A stretch of DNA of 64,000 bases from NCBI RefSeq assembly GCF_002000085.1, contig NZ_MUZU01000005.1:303655-367654 (forward strand). The letters are read 5' to 3'. Origin of the DNA: Pseudocolwellia agarivorans. GTDB taxonomy: Bacteria; Pseudomonadota; Gammaproteobacteria; Enterobacterales; Alteromonadaceae. The notes under the pieces are model-generated. The model saw only the letters and a list, made by a program, of their open reading frames with translations, did not search any database and was not told the origin of the DNA. Within the stretch, counting starts at the first letter, position 1. The number at the start of each line of letters is the position of its first letter. The translations under genes and the position numbers were made by a program. This document shows positions 19,363 to 28,611 of the stretch, piece after piece.

Positions 19363-20031
19363 TTATAAGTCAAAATCTACAGCGTAAGAAACATAAACGC
19401 TTGTATTTGTGTTTTCGTGTTTGTTAACGCCAAAAGTAAAACCGTTTTTAGATGCGCTAACACCTAAGTCATATCCATCGTAAATATTACCAGCATCATA
19501 GTCAGTTTCAGTATCATAGTAACCAGCGTGGAAACCTACTTCAAGGCCATCAATATCTAATGCATAATCTGCTGTGTAGTATACATCATCAGCAAAATCT
19601 TCATCCCATTCTGCGTGAGCTAATATAGAAACACCAAAAGAAAACGCATCAATACCTAGAGAAGCGTAAATTTCACCGAAGTCAGAATCGCCATTAGAAC
19701 CTTGAGATTGGTCATATCCGTAGAAGATGTAACCAAAGTCATAGCTTATGCCATTTGATTCAAAGCCGTAACCCGCATACAAATCAACTTCTGTTGTGCC
19801 TCCACCTAAGCTTGACGCCCAAGTACCTGCGTAAAAACCTGATTCTGCAGCATAATCAATACCACCAGAAATCGCTGAATCATCACCTGATTGAGTGATA
19901 CCGCGCCATAAGTAGTTTGAAGTTGCTCCAATATTTGCAGATAAACCTTCAACAGCTGAAGCTTGTGTAGAAACAAATGCAGAAGTTGCTACTGTTGCAC
20001 TAAGTGCGATTGATAAAAGTGTTTTTTTCAT
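19363..20031 (-). CDS. TorF family putative porin (TIGR02001-like)
   Basis: Secreted outer-membrane beta-barrel candidate of 222 residues. Signal peptide at about 1-26 ending in ASA. The mature protein opens with LSANIGATSNYLWRGITQSGDD, a hallmark of the TIGR02001/TorF family, and continues with alternating aromatic/polar strands rich in Tyr, Asp and Gly, ending in a terminal beta strand (VYVSYAVDFDL). Members are proposed porins with poorly known substrates. It is a single-gene unit with its own terminator, inserted between dam and rpe. Confidence 0.8.
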   Translation of the reverse strand: MKKTLLSIALSATVATSAFVSTQASAVEGLSANIGATSNYLWRGITQSGDDSAISGGIDYAAESGFYAGTWASSLGGGTTEVDLYAGYGFESNGISYDFGYIFYGYDQSQGSNGDSDFGEIYASLGIDAFSFGVSILAHAEWDEDFADDVYYTADYALDIDGLEVGFHAGYYDTETDYDAGNIYDGYDLGVSASKNGFTFGVNKHENTNTSVYVSYAVDFDL

Positions 20032-20359
20032 GTTTATTTCCCTAATGTTTTTATTTAATAACTACAGAGCAATATAAATGCCTAAATGTTAAATATTTAC
20101 TAAATTTAATTATATCAATGGTTTGTTGTGTTTTTTAAAATTAAGTAGGTCTTGTTTTTTTTGTGGTTTGAACTTTTATGGTGCGACTGAGCACTGCTGT
20201 GCACCATGAGTGTTCACGTTATTTTGGGAAGACAAATGGGGATTAGCGAATCTCTAACTAAGATCTGTTTGTAATAAGCTAATGATTAATACTTACAACA
20301 ATGGAAAAATTAGAAGCTTTGTTATAAAGTAGCGCTGATTTTATTTGAAGGATTTCTCT
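20032..20359. promoter_or_regulatory. intergenic region between torF-like gene and rpe
   Basis: About 330 bases separating divergent genes. It should hold both promoters; the torF-like side is AT-rich. The only clear structure is an inverted repeat atggtgc (20178-20184) / gcaccat (20201-20207) enclosing a nested gcac/gtgc dyad. No ORF or RNA gene is convincing. Confidence 0.4.
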
Positions 20360-21031
20360 ATGTCTTTTTTAATTGCTCCCTCTATCCTTTCGGCAGATTT
20401 TGCTCGTTTAGGAGATGATGTTTCAGCGGTATTAGATGCAGGGGCAGATGTTATCCACTTTGATGTTATGGATAATCACTTTGTTCCTAATTTAACTTTT
20501 GGCCCAATGATTTGTGAAGCATTAAGAACATTTGGTATTAAAGCTCCTATTGATGTGCACTTAATGATTAAGCCTGTTGATAGTTTAATTCCTGCTTTTG
20601 CTAAAGCAGGAGCCGATATCATTACTTTCCATCCTGAAGCAACCGATCATGTTGATAGAACATTACAGTTAATAAAAGATTTAGGATGTAAAGCCGGTGT
20701 AGTTTTAAACCCTGCTACGCCTTTAAACTGTTTAGATTATATTATGGATAAAGTAGACGTTATTTTATTAATGTCAGTTAATCCTGGTTTTGGTGGGCAA
20801 AAATTTATACCTACGACCATTGATAAAATTAAACATGTTAAACAAAAAATCACTGAAAGCGGTAGAGATATAAGGCTTGAAGTAGACGGTGGAGTTAATA
20901 GCAAGAACATTGCTGATATAGCAGCGGCAGGTGCTGATATGTTTGTTGCTGGTAGTGCTATTTTTTCACAACCTAATTATAAAGTAGCTATTGATGAGCT
21001 GCGAACAGAGTTATCAAAAGTTAAATCATAA
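20360..21031 (+). CDS. rpe: ribulose-phosphate 3-epimerase
   Basis: Interconverts ribulose 5-phosphate and xylulose 5-phosphate in the pentose phosphate pathway. TIM barrel of 223 residues with the family blocks [46 protein letters not shown] and EVDGGVN. I choose ATG 20360, preceded by aagga at correct spacing, over the in-frame TTG 15 bases upstream. trpS follows after about 40 bases; the gph gene that normally lies between them is absent. Confidence 0.96.
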   Translation: MSFLIAPSILSADFARLGDDVSAVLDAGADVIHFDVMDNHFVPNLTFGPMICEALRTFGIKAPIDVHLMIKPVDSLIPAFAKAGADIITFHPEATDHVDRTLQLIKDLGCKAGVVLNPATPLNCLDYIMDKVDVILLMSVNPGFGGQKFIPTTIDKIKHVKQKITESGRDIRLEVDGGVNSKNIADIAAAGADMFVAGSAIFSQPNYKVAIDELRTELSKVKS

Positions 21032-21071
21032 CCTGTAAATTTAAATATTATTAAATAAATAAAGGAAAACC

Positions 21072-22076
21072 ATGAGTAAACCTATTGTATTAAGTGGCTG
21101 CCAACCGTCAGGTGAATTAACTATTGGTAATTATTTAGGGGCTTTAAAACAGTGGGTTAATATGCAAGATAGCCACGAATGTTTTTATATGCTGGTTAAT
21201 CAACATGCTATTACTGTTCGTCCAGATCCTGAAGCACTTCGTAAAGCAACGCTTGATGGCTTAGCGTTATATTTAGCTTGTGGCGTTGATCCTGATAAAA
21301 GTACTATATTCATTCAATCGCATGTTCCAGAACATGCGCAACTGAGTTGGGTACTTAATTGTTACACTCAAATGGGTGAGTTAAACAGAATGACTCAGTA
21401 TAAAGATAAGTCGCAAAAATCTGAAGCCCATATGAACTCAGGGTTGTTTACTTATCCTGTATTAATGGCCGCAGACATTTTATTGTATAACGCGGATAGA
21501 GTTCCTGTAGGTGATGATCAAAAACAGCACTTAGAGTTAGCACGAGATATTGCAACACGCTTTAATAATATTCATGGTGAAATATTTACTGTACCTGATC
21601 CGTTCATTCCTGAATTTGGTGCTCGTGTAATGAGCTTACAAGAGCCGACTAAAAAAATGTCTAAATCAGATAATAATCCAAGTAATTTTATTGGCTTGCT
21701 TGAAGAACCTAAAAAAGTAGCGAAAAAAATCAAACGAGCGATGACAGACTCTGACGAACAAGCGAATATTTATTTTGACGTTGCTGAAAAACCAGGTGTT
21801 TCTAACTTACTATCTTTATTATCTTGCTGCACAGGTAAAACGGTGGAGTCGTTAGTACCTGAATATACTGATAAAATGTATGGTCACTTAAAAGGAGATG
21901 TTGCTGAGGCTGTAGTTACTTTATTAGAGCCAATACAAGAGAAGTACCATCAGTATAGAAATGATCAAGCATTCTTAGATGCAGTTATGCGTAAAGGGGC
22001 TGAAAAAGCTTCAGCACATGCACAAACAGTACTTAAATCTGTTTATGACGCTGTGGGTTTTATTCCTCGCCCGTAG
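21072..22076 (+). CDS. trpS: tryptophanyl-tRNA synthetase
   Basis: Class I aminoacyl-tRNA synthetase charging tRNA-Trp, 334 residues (E. coli 334). The HIGH-equivalent is in [13 protein letters not shown] and the KMSKS motif is present as KKMSKSD. The [20 protein letters not shown] block is typical. Start ATG 21072 follows aaaggaaaa. Probably cotranscribed with rpe, ending at a strong bidirectional terminator. Confidence 0.97.
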   Translation: MSKPIVLSGCQPSGELTIGNYLGALKQWVNMQDSHECFYMLVNQHAITVRPDPEALRKATLDGLALYLACGVDPDKSTIFIQSHVPEHAQLSWVLNCYTQMGELNRMTQYKDKSQKSEAHMNSGLFTYPVLMAADILLYNADRVPVGDDQKQHLELARDIATRFNNIHGEIFTVPDPFIPEFGARVMSLQEPTKKMSKSDNNPSNFIGLLEEPKKVAKKIKRAMTDSDEQANIYFDVAEKPGVSNLLSLLSCCTGKTVESLVPEYTDKMYGHLKGDVAEAVVTLLEPIQEKYHQYRNDQAFLDAVMRKGAEKASAHAQTVLKSVYDAVGFIPRP

Positions 22077-22096
22077 TGATTTTATTCAAGTTTATT

Positions 22097-22133
22097 AAAA
22101 AGACCACGTAAACTCAGTTTACGTGGTCTTTTT
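22097..22133. terminator. bidirectional terminator trpS / FHA gene
   Basis: Near-perfect long stem (aaaaagaccacgtaaa / tttacgtggtcttttt) with A- and T-runs on both sides, between convergent trpS and the FHA-domain gene. Confidence 0.9.
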
Positions 22134-22155
22134 AATTTCTGATTTACAACGTCGT

Positions 22156-23115
22156 TTAGTCTTTATCTATCTCTTTAGTCGCTTTTTCAAATAACTTTGT
22201 ACTATCTGCAACAAATTCATCAACACTTGAACTAGCGGTTATATTAAAGTTGGGTGTCATTAGCGTAGCGTTATATTGTGGAAGCGGATTAAATTCAGGC
22301 TTTTTACTTAGTTGGATTAACTCTGTTCCGCCATACAATAACACTGTTAATCCAATTGAAATAACCATGCGTCTGCGTTCGGTTGTATGAAAACCAATAC
22401 TACAGTTAAACCAAAATAAACAAAAAGCTAAGCCAATAGGTACAATTGAAACTAGCCACATTAACGGCCATTGGCTTGATACGTTAAACTGAACAAAACG
22501 TTCAATAATGTCACTCACCCACATTAAATTGAAAAAGATAAAGCAAATACCTAATTGGCTGGTAATACGTGCATCATGTTTTGTTAGATGCGATACAACA
22601 GAAATAGCCGCCGGCCATAAAGCAAACATTAAAGTCATGCTTATGGCAGGCACAAGTAACTGAGTGAAGGTTACTTCTTTACCGTTATTTAAGTAAAAAA
22701 TAAAGCCAGTAACAAAAGCAAATAGGGCAATACTAAAGGCTATAGTTGCAGGATGCCTTGCGATATTAATTAAGTTTTCAAATGGACTAAAAGTTGCTGT
22801 GTCCTCAATAGGATGATTAGGAAAATACACACGTATTTGACTTTTACCCAATGAAATAACATCACCAGATTTTATCTTGTGGTTGTTTATTACCTGCTTA
22901 CTGTCTTCTAAAAAGCTTCCATTAATGGTGTCAGCGTCTGATACAAACCATGCTTCACCATCAAAATTGAAATTTAGATGGTCAGCACATACATGAGGAT
23001 CCGATATAATAATATCGTTTTGGTAACCCCTACCGATGTTTAGAGAAGGTTGAGAAAACTTATGTCTGCCAATCAGCTTATGACCTTTACTGATTTCTTC
23101 AATGATTATTTCCAT
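22156..23115 (-). CDS. membrane-anchored FHA-domain protein
   Basis: A 319-residue protein. The N-terminal forkhead-associated domain (about 20-95) shows the signature Gly-Arg (NIGRGYQND), a conserved SDPHVCADH segment and a later NGSFL, the pattern of phosphothreonine-peptide binding. The rest holds about five hydrophobic helices (about 118-260) and a short soluble tail. The FHA domain should face the cytoplasm. The gene overlaps the upstream protease gene by 10 bases, so the two are translated together. No kinase or secretion gene lies nearby. Domain call is firm; role is unknown. Confidence 0.8.
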   Translation of the reverse strand: MEIIIEEISKGHKLIGRHKFSQPSLNIGRGYQNDIIISDPHVCADHLNFNFDGEAWFVSDADTINGSFLEDSKQVINNHKIKSGDVISLGKSQIRVYFPNHPIEDTATFSPFENLINIARHPATIAFSIALFAFVTGFIFYLNNGKEVTFTQLLVPAISMTLMFALWPAAISVVSHLTKHDARITSQLGICFIFFNLMWVSDIIERFVQFNVSSQWPLMWLVSIVPIGLAFCLFWFNCSIGFHTTERRRMVISIGLTVLLYGGTELIQLSKKPEFNPLPQYNATLMTPNFNITASSSVDEFVADSTKLFEKATKEIDKD

Positions 23116-24359
23116 GTAACAGACTCCATAAACTTCTTCGTAAATGCCATGGCTGAATCTTGAGTAACTCCTGCTACGGTAAAGTGGCTTAATAAAGCGC
23201 GGTCGTTTTTATCAATAGATGCAGCTAAATATAATATATCGAATAATCCTGGAAAGTCTTTGTATGCTCGAGTGCAAAATATGGTTTTATTTTTAATGCC
23301 TTGATGAGGTGGCATTACAATATCGTGCTGGCATTGAAATTCGGTAACATCTTCTTTTGTTGCTTTATTTGCAGGTCCTGCTCTTTTAATTTGTTGTTCG
23401 TACAAGGTATAAAACTTAGTGTCGCTAAGTTCTTTTGCCTGCATATATCTATATTCCATTTCTAAAAAACCGGTAAAGAAATGCGAAGAGAGGTAAGTAT
23501 TTTCTTCTAAAGTACAATTTGCTACAGCCGTTAAAATAAGTGCATCGGGTTTATCTGCATTAGAGTCTCCCCAGCACTTAATAAAAGGTACATTAACAGT
23601 AGGGATCAAACTTTCACCCAGCTGTTTTAGTTCCCATTCACTAGCAAGTATGGTTGAAATAAGCTTTTCTTGATTTTTTGATAGCTGCGCTAGCATTTGT
23701 TGTTCTATATTTTCTGGTGGCGCAATTTTATAAGCATTAAAGAGTGATATTAATTTATCGTGAGGTACTAAAAAGCCAATTTGATTACCCGAGGTGGCTA
23801 CGTTAATGCCTACAACTTCTGTTTGAGCATTTACTACAGGGCCACCACTCATGCCTGAATTTACTGAACCAGTAAAATGAATACGGTCGTTAAACGATTC
23901 TTTTTTTAATCCATTGTATGTGCCAGGCACAACTATCATGCCCAAGTCGTGTGGATTACCTAACGAAAATAACTCTTCACCTTTGGTAGGTGTTGATTCA
24001 GAAATAACAAAGAAGGGCATTTCAGTAGCGACTTTACGCTTTACTAGCGCTAAATCGTTAATAACTTCTACGCTTTTTAATTCGAGGTTGCCCTTATTTC
24101 CTTTGTTATCTAAATATTCTATTCTGTATTTACTTGGGTGGCGTGCATAACCTGAAATTACATGATAATTAGTCGCTATTAAGCCATCACTTGTAATTTG
24201 AAAACCGGAACCGATAGATGATTTTTCTCCGCTGGCTTTATCAATTAATCTAATTTGATACAAAGAGGGAGCAAGTTGTTTGAAAATAGCTTCTGCTTGT
24301 TCTGTTGCATTACATATACTGCTTGTTGCTATAAGTAGTAAGGCGATAATACCTTTCAT
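23106..24359 (-). CDS. secreted trypsin-like serine protease with Cys-containing C-terminal domain
   Basis: A 417-residue exported protein; signal peptide at about 1-18 (ATSSICNA). Chymotrypsin-fold domain at about 25-210 with a complete triad: His66 (ATNYHVISG), Asp102 (INDLALVK) and Ser171 (NSGMSGGPV). It resembles DegP/HtrA in this part but has no PDZ domain. The C-terminal 200 residues match nothing I recognise and contain four cysteines (CWGD, NCTL, FQCQ, FCTR), suggesting disulphides in the periplasm. Its stop overlaps the FHA gene start, implying a joint function. Substrate unknown. Confidence 0.8.
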   Translation of the reverse strand: MKGIIALLLIATSSICNATEQAEAIFKQLAPSLYQIRLIDKASGEKSSIGSGFQITSDGLIATNYHVISGYARHPSKYRIEYLDNKGNKGNLELKSVEVINDLALVKRKVATEMPFFVISESTPTKGEELFSLGNPHDLGMIVVPGTYNGLKKESFNDRIHFTGSVNSGMSGGPVVNAQTEVVGINVATSGNQIGFLVPHDKLISLFNAYKIAPPENIEQQMLAQLSKNQEKLISTILASEWELKQLGESLIPTVNVPFIKCWGDSNADKPDALILTAVANCTLEENTYLSSHFFTGFLEMEYRYMQAKELSDTKFYTLYEQQIKRAGPANKATKEDVTEFQCQHDIVMPPHQGIKNKTIFCTRAYKDFPGLFDILYLAASIDKNDRALLSHFTVAGVTQDSAMAFTKKFMESVTWK

Positions 24360-24532
24360 TTATAATCCTTATCGTTAATCTCTTTTCTATTGTGCCACTG
24401 TTAAATAAATTGTCATCCATTATCCCGTTAAATATAACGATTTTATTTTGTGTACAACATGCTTTAGTGTTTATTAAAGCAAATAAGTTGTAAGGATTTA
24501 TTTATTAAGTTGTAGCATTACCTCGGTTTTAG

Positions 24533-24556
24533 TATTATTAAATGATAACTATTATC
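24533..24556 (+). promoter_or_regulatory. candidate Fur box overlapping the feoA -10 region
   Basis: ttaaatgataactattatc (24538-24556) matches 14 of 19 positions of the Fur consensus GATAATGATAATCATTATC. It overlaps and follows a candidate -10 TATTAT (24533-24538). Iron-loaded Fur bound here would block feoAB transcription. Predicted by eye. Confidence 0.65.
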
Positions 24557-24573
24557 GTTTACTTGTGGCTCAT

Positions 24574-24804
24574 ATGACTTTATCTGAATTACCCATTAAT
24601 AAACCAGCTCGTATTTGTTTTTTACCTGACAATTTTACTTTAAGTGCACAACTTATTGAGCAGGGGTTCGCCTTAAAAACAGATATTTCATTAGCACACA
24701 AAGCACCTTTTAATGGTCCACTTGCTTTTTACTTACATGGCACAAAAATGTGTTTACCACGTGAAATAGCTAATCAAATAAAAATTGAGTTGTTAAATAC
24801 ATGA
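24574..24804 (+). CDS. feoA: ferrous iron transport protein FeoA
   Basis: Small SH3-like cytoplasmic partner of FeoB, 76 residues from ATG 24574; a GTG nine bases upstream (24565) is an alternative and neither has a clear Shine-Dalgarno. The sequence LSELPINKPARICF..LIEQGFALKTDISLAHKAPFNGPLAFYLHGTKMCLPREIA folds like FeoA. Its stop overlaps the feoB start by four bases (ATGA), so translation is coupled. A Fur-box-like site ends less than 20 bases upstream, giving a very short leader. Confidence 0.88.
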   Translation: MTLSELPINKPARICFLPDNFTLSAQLIEQGFALKTDISLAHKAPFNGPLAFYLHGTKMCLPREIANQIKIELLNT

Positions 24805-26993
24805 TAGAACAAAACTTTGCATTAGTGGGCTTTGCCAATTCGGGTAAAAGCACATTGTTTAATGCATTAACTGGAGCGAAACAAAAAACTGGCAATTGGA
24901 CTGGGGTCACTGTTTCGTCAAAACAAAAAACATGTAACTTTAATGGAAAGCCTACATTATTAACTGATTTGCCAGGCGTTAGTTCGCTTACTCAGCGTAA
25001 TCAGCAAGGAAAAGACTTATCTGTTACCCAAAACTTTCTTAAAGAACAACCTATTGATTGTTTGATTAATGTAGTCGATGTGACTCAGCTTAAAAGACAA
25101 CTGTATTTAACAACGCAGCTACTTGAATTAGGCCTACCAATGGTGGTGGTACTTAATAAGAGCGATCGAAAAGAAGCTGAAAATATTGACCTAGCTAAAC
25201 TCTCTATCCAACTCGGTTGTCCGGTTGTTAGTGAAAACAGTACGGGTAAAAATGCAGGGCAAGCCCTTAAAAAAGCATTACAACAAATACCTAAACAACG
25301 ACGAAATCAGCATGTATTAACTTTACCTGATGAGTTAGCTAACGAACTAGCTAATAATAAAGATATTCCATTGACGTTAGAGCGTAGAAGTTGCTCGAAT
25401 GGCGGCTCGTGTCAGTCTAATGATAAACAAGCTTTAGCTGTTATGCAGGCAAGATATACTTTTATTCAAGAAGTGCTTACTGAGGTAACTATATTACCAA
25501 CAGAAAACACGAGCTTTAGTAATAAAGTTGATCGATGGATGTTGCACCCTGTGCTTGGCGTACCATTTTTTCTGGGGATGATGTATTTATTGTTTATGTT
25601 TGCCATTAATGTTGGCAGCGCATTTATTGATTTTTTTGATATTTTAGCTGGAGCAATATTTGTAGATTATCCTCTTCACTTCCTCAATAGCTTTGATTTA
25701 CCCGCTTGGTTAACAACCATTGTTGGCGGTATTGGTTTAGGTATTCAAACGGTTGCTACCTTTATTCCTGTTATTGCTTGTTTGTTTATTGGTTTGTCGT
25801 TACTTGAAAGCAGTGGATATTTAGCAAGAGCAGCGTTTGTTGTTGATAGCGCGATGCAAAAAATTGGTTTACCTGGTAAAGCTTTTGTCCCCTTAATAGT
25901 GGGGTTTGGCTGTACAGTACCTGCGGTAATGTCTGCTCGTATTTTAGATAACGAACGTGAACGCATTACCACGGTAATGATGTCGCCGTTTATGTCTTGT
26001 GGAGCGCGGTTACCTGTTTATGCTTTATTCGCCGCTGCATTTTTTCCTGATTCGGGTCAAAACATCGTATTTTTACTTTATCTTATTGGTATTGCGGCAG
26101 CTTTATTTACAGGATTAATGCTTAAAAAAACCATTTTAATGGGAAGTAATTCTATCAATATTATGGAATTACCTTTATATGAATGGCCTAAATTATCTTT
26201 TTTATTAAAACGTGTATGGCAACGTACTCGTTCTTTTGTGTTAGGTGCAGGTAAAACCATTGTAGTTGTAGTATGTATTTTAAACTTTTTTAATTCATTA
26301 GGAACGGATGGTGAGTTTGGTCATCACGACACGCAAGACTCTTTATTAAGCCGAAGTGCTCAGGTTGTAACACCGTTATTAGCGCCAATGGGAGTTAAAG
26401 AGGATAACTGGCAAGCAAGTGTTGGTATTATTACCGGGCTATTTGCAAAAGAAGCACTCGTCGCAACTTTTAATAGCTTGTATTCATCACCCTCTAGCGA
26501 GCCTGAGCACCCCGGAACGTTCAGTGATATATGGCAACAAGCTACAACAAGTATTAGTGATAATTTACAAGGTATAAAGGCTGACGATCCGCTAGGCACA
26601 GATATTGGAGATGTTTCTACTGTTGAAGTTGCGGCCCAAGAACAAGGAGTAGAAGAAAGCACTATTACAATTATGCAAGCGGCTTTTGCAGGTAAAATAG
26701 GGGCATTCAGCTATTTACTCTTTATTTTACTTTATACACCTTGTGCGGCTGCAATGGGGGCGATTAAGAATGAAGTGGGTACACGTTGGGCTGTTTTTGC
26801 TGCTTCGTGGAGTTTTAGCTTAGCTTATTTGTCAGCAACGGCAAGTTATCAAGTGGCAACTTTTATACAAACGCCAATGTCTTCATTTATTATCTTGTCG
26901 GTCATAACGCTTGTATTTTTGAGTATTTATTTTGGTTTAAAACGTTTTGGAAAAAATATATTAACAATTCCAACGCTGGTGACTTACTATTGA
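24801..26993 (+). CDS. feoB: ferrous iron transporter FeoB
   Basis: Inner-membrane Fe(II) transporter with a cytoplasmic GTPase domain, 730 residues. G1 GFANSGKST, G2 region with GNWTGVTV, G3 DLPGVSSL and G4 NKSD are all present in the first 130 residues. About ten transmembrane helices follow, with conserved VGFGCTVPAVMS and MSPFMSCGARLPVYALF gate motifs. A CSNGGSC cysteine pair lies in the soluble linker (about 195-205). Cotranscribed with feoA; no feoC is present. Confidence 0.95.
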   Translation: MIEQNFALVGFANSGKSTLFNALTGAKQKTGNWTGVTVSSKQKTCNFNGKPTLLTDLPGVSSLTQRNQQGKDLSVTQNFLKEQPIDCLINVVDVTQLKRQLYLTTQLLELGLPMVVVLNKSDRKEAENIDLAKLSIQLGCPVVSENSTGKNAGQALKKALQQIPKQRRNQHVLTLPDELANELANNKDIPLTLERRSCSNGGSCQSNDKQALAVMQARYTFIQEVLTEVTILPTENTSFSNKVDRWMLHPVLGVPFFLGMMYLLFMFAINVGSAFIDFFDILAGAIFVDYPLHFLNSFDLPAWLTTIVGGIGLGIQTVATFIPVIACLFIGLSLLESSGYLARAAFVVDSAMQKIGLPGKAFVPLIVGFGCTVPAVMSARILDNERERITTVMMSPFMSCGARLPVYALFAAAFFPDSGQNIVFLLYLIGIAAALFTGLMLKKTILMGSNSINIMELPLYEWPKLSFLLKRVWQRTRSFVLGAGKTIVVVVCILNFFNSLGTDGEFGHHDTQDSLLSRSAQVVTPLLAPMGVKEDNWQASVGIITGLFAKEALVATFNSLYSSPSSEPEHPGTFSDIWQQATTSISDNLQGIKADDPLGTDIGDVSTVEVAAQEQGVEESTITIMQAAFAGKIGAFSYLLFILLYTPCAAAMGAIKNEVGTRWAVFAASWSFSLAYLSATASYQVATFIQTPMSSFIILSVITLVFLSIYFGLKRFGKNILTIPTLVTYY

Positions 26994-27056
26994 TATGCCG
27001 TATGCCAATACTATTAATTAATGGCTATTAGAGCGGCTTTGCAAAAGGAGTTACCA

Positions 27057-27449
27057 GTGAATAACCAGCAAGTAAAAAAGTACTTATTAAGTAAAGCAGA
27101 AGCTGCTCTATATTATCCATTTGGGGATGATGTAGAGGTTTATCGCGTAAAACATAAAATGTTTGCAACCCTTTCTTTGGGTAAAGGCACAGAGAAGGAT
27201 GTAGGAAGTAAAATGGCAGGACATTATTGCGTTAACTTAAAATGCGATAGTGAAGAAGCAATTATGCTGCGTGATATTTTTCCTTCTGTCATTCCCGGAT
27301 ATCATATGAATAAGCGCCATTGGAATACGATTATTCTTGATGGTTCTATTCCACAAGGTGAAATAGAACGCATGATTGATAATTCGTTTATGCTCGTGGT
27401 AAATAATATGAGTAAACAAGATCAGCAGTCTCTTCTTCTCAAAATATAA
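27057..27449 (+). CDS. MmcQ/YjbR family protein
   Basis: A 130-residue protein resembling the YjbR/MmcQ (CyaY-like fold) family: YPFGDDVEVYRV, KMFATLSLG, VNLKCDSEEAIMLR, PGYHMNKRHWNTIILDGSIP. Function is unknown; some are listed as DNA-binding by similarity. I choose GTG 27057, which has an ideal aaaggag site seven bases upstream, over ATG 27021, which has none. The start lies 60 bases after feoB on the same strand, so it may be read with the iron operon. Confidence 0.8.
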   Translation: MNNQQVKKYLLSKAEAALYYPFGDDVEVYRVKHKMFATLSLGKGTEKDVGSKMAGHYCVNLKCDSEEAIMLRDIFPSVIPGYHMNKRHWNTIILDGSIPQGEIERMIDNSFMLVVNNMSKQDQQSLLLKI

Positions 27450-27591
27450 TAGGCTAGAGTCGCCTAAACTCGATCAAGTACTTTGTTGTAAATACTAAGT
27501 CGCTATTGATTAAGTTGATGGTGCGTTATGGTTATGGGCAATAATTTCAGCTTTGATTTTTAATCACCATTTTTAATATAAATTATATAGC

Positions 27592-28422
27592 TTATAAAAC
27601 GACTTGTGCCAGCATACGTATGCCAGTTAACAGCAATACCAAGGCAAAAATCTTTTTCAGTTTTGCAGCATCCAATTTAGCAGCAAGTGCAGCGCCTAAA
27701 GGTGCGAATAATACGGTTAGTGGCACAATACAAATGAACCCTATTAGGTTAACTAAACCAAATGTTCCCGCTGGTGCGTCGGATGGTGTGCTGCCCATCA
27801 CTAACATAGTTAGTGCACCTGGCAGCGAAATAATTAACCCTATAGCAGCAGCGGTACCAACTGCCTTGTGAGCTGGGTAGTTATATAGAGTGAGTAATGG
27901 TACCGAAATAGTGCCACCACCGATCCCGACCATAGAGCTGAAAAATCCAATGGATGTGCCCATGACTGTTTGTCCTGCTGTATTAGGCAGTTGCTGAAAC
28001 AAAGCTGACTTCCCCGTTCTAAATAACATGTTTAACGCAGATAAAGTAGCTATCACACCAAACAATAGAGTGAGCAGGGTGCCTTCAACGCGGGTTACCA
28101 GAAAACTGCCAGCCAACACGCCAATAAGAATAAATGGTGCCCAACGTTTTAGTAGAGCAAAATCTACATTACCTTTTTGGTGGTGAGAACGAATTGAACT
28201 AACAGACGTTGGTACTATGGTAGCGAGTGATGTTGCTGTAGCCACCAGCATTGCAGATTCTGGTGACACGCCAAAGCTCTGAAATAAAAAAAATAGCACA
28301 GGCACTATAACAATACCGCCGCCTACACCTAATAAGCCAGCTAAAATACCGGCGAATATTCCTGTGGTAACCAAGGTTAAAAAAGTGGGGATATTATTTG
28401 TTATAAATTCAATGATGTTCAT
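27592..28422 (-). CDS. TauE/SafE family sulfite/anion exporter
   Basis: Integral membrane protein of 276 residues with about eight hydrophobic helices in two repeats. The repeat motifs GLLGVGGGIVIVPVL (N half) and SMVGIGGGTISVPLL (C half) are diagnostic for the TauE/SafE (DUF81) family, which moves sulfite, sulfoacetate or other organic anions. Substrate cannot be read from sequence. It lies on the same strand as the mesX-mesD pair but 190 bases downstream, with a hairpin between, so it is probably separate. A sulfur role alongside methionine synthesis is possible. Confidence 0.85.
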   Translation of the reverse strand: MNIIEFITNNIPTFLTLVTTGIFAGILAGLLGVGGGIVIVPVLFFLFQSFGVSPESAMLVATATSLATIVPTSVSSIRSHHQKGNVDFALLKRWAPFILIGVLAGSFLVTRVEGTLLTLLFGVIATLSALNMLFRTGKSALFQQLPNTAGQTVMGTSIGFFSSMVGIGGGTISVPLLTLYNYPAHKAVGTAAAIGLIISLPGALTMLVMGSTPSDAPAGTFGLVNLIGFICIVPLTVLFAPLGAALAAKLDAAKLKKIFALVLLLTGIRMLAQVVL

Positions 28423-28509
28423 TAACTACTTCTAATTTTTAATAATCGAGAAAGACTTTGTTATTCATTTTTTAGGGAGCTAAAGCCTTTTATCATGCTA
28501 AATATAAAG

Positions 28510-28549
28510 ATAAACGACGAGTCATCACATTGATAGACTTGTCGTTTAT
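28510..28549 (-). terminator. possible terminator of mesD
   Basis: A 14-bp stem (ataaacgacgagtc / gacttgtcgtttat, one G-T pair) with a 12-base loop, about 60 bases past the mesD stop. On the minus strand it is followed by tctttata, only a weak T-run. Confidence 0.45.
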
Positions 28550-28611
28550 TAATGTGATGATTAAAGTGACCCTACTACGACGCTTTAACACACTCATTAT
28601 ATGGGTGATTG

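Noticed and set aside
20178..20207. Inverted repeat considered as an sRNA or riboswitch
   Set aside because: Arms are only 7 bp, no T-run or conserved aptamer core was recognisable.
26360..26662. Minus-strand 100-residue ORF inside feoB
   Set aside because: Antisense to conserved FeoB sequence, no ribosome site or domain.
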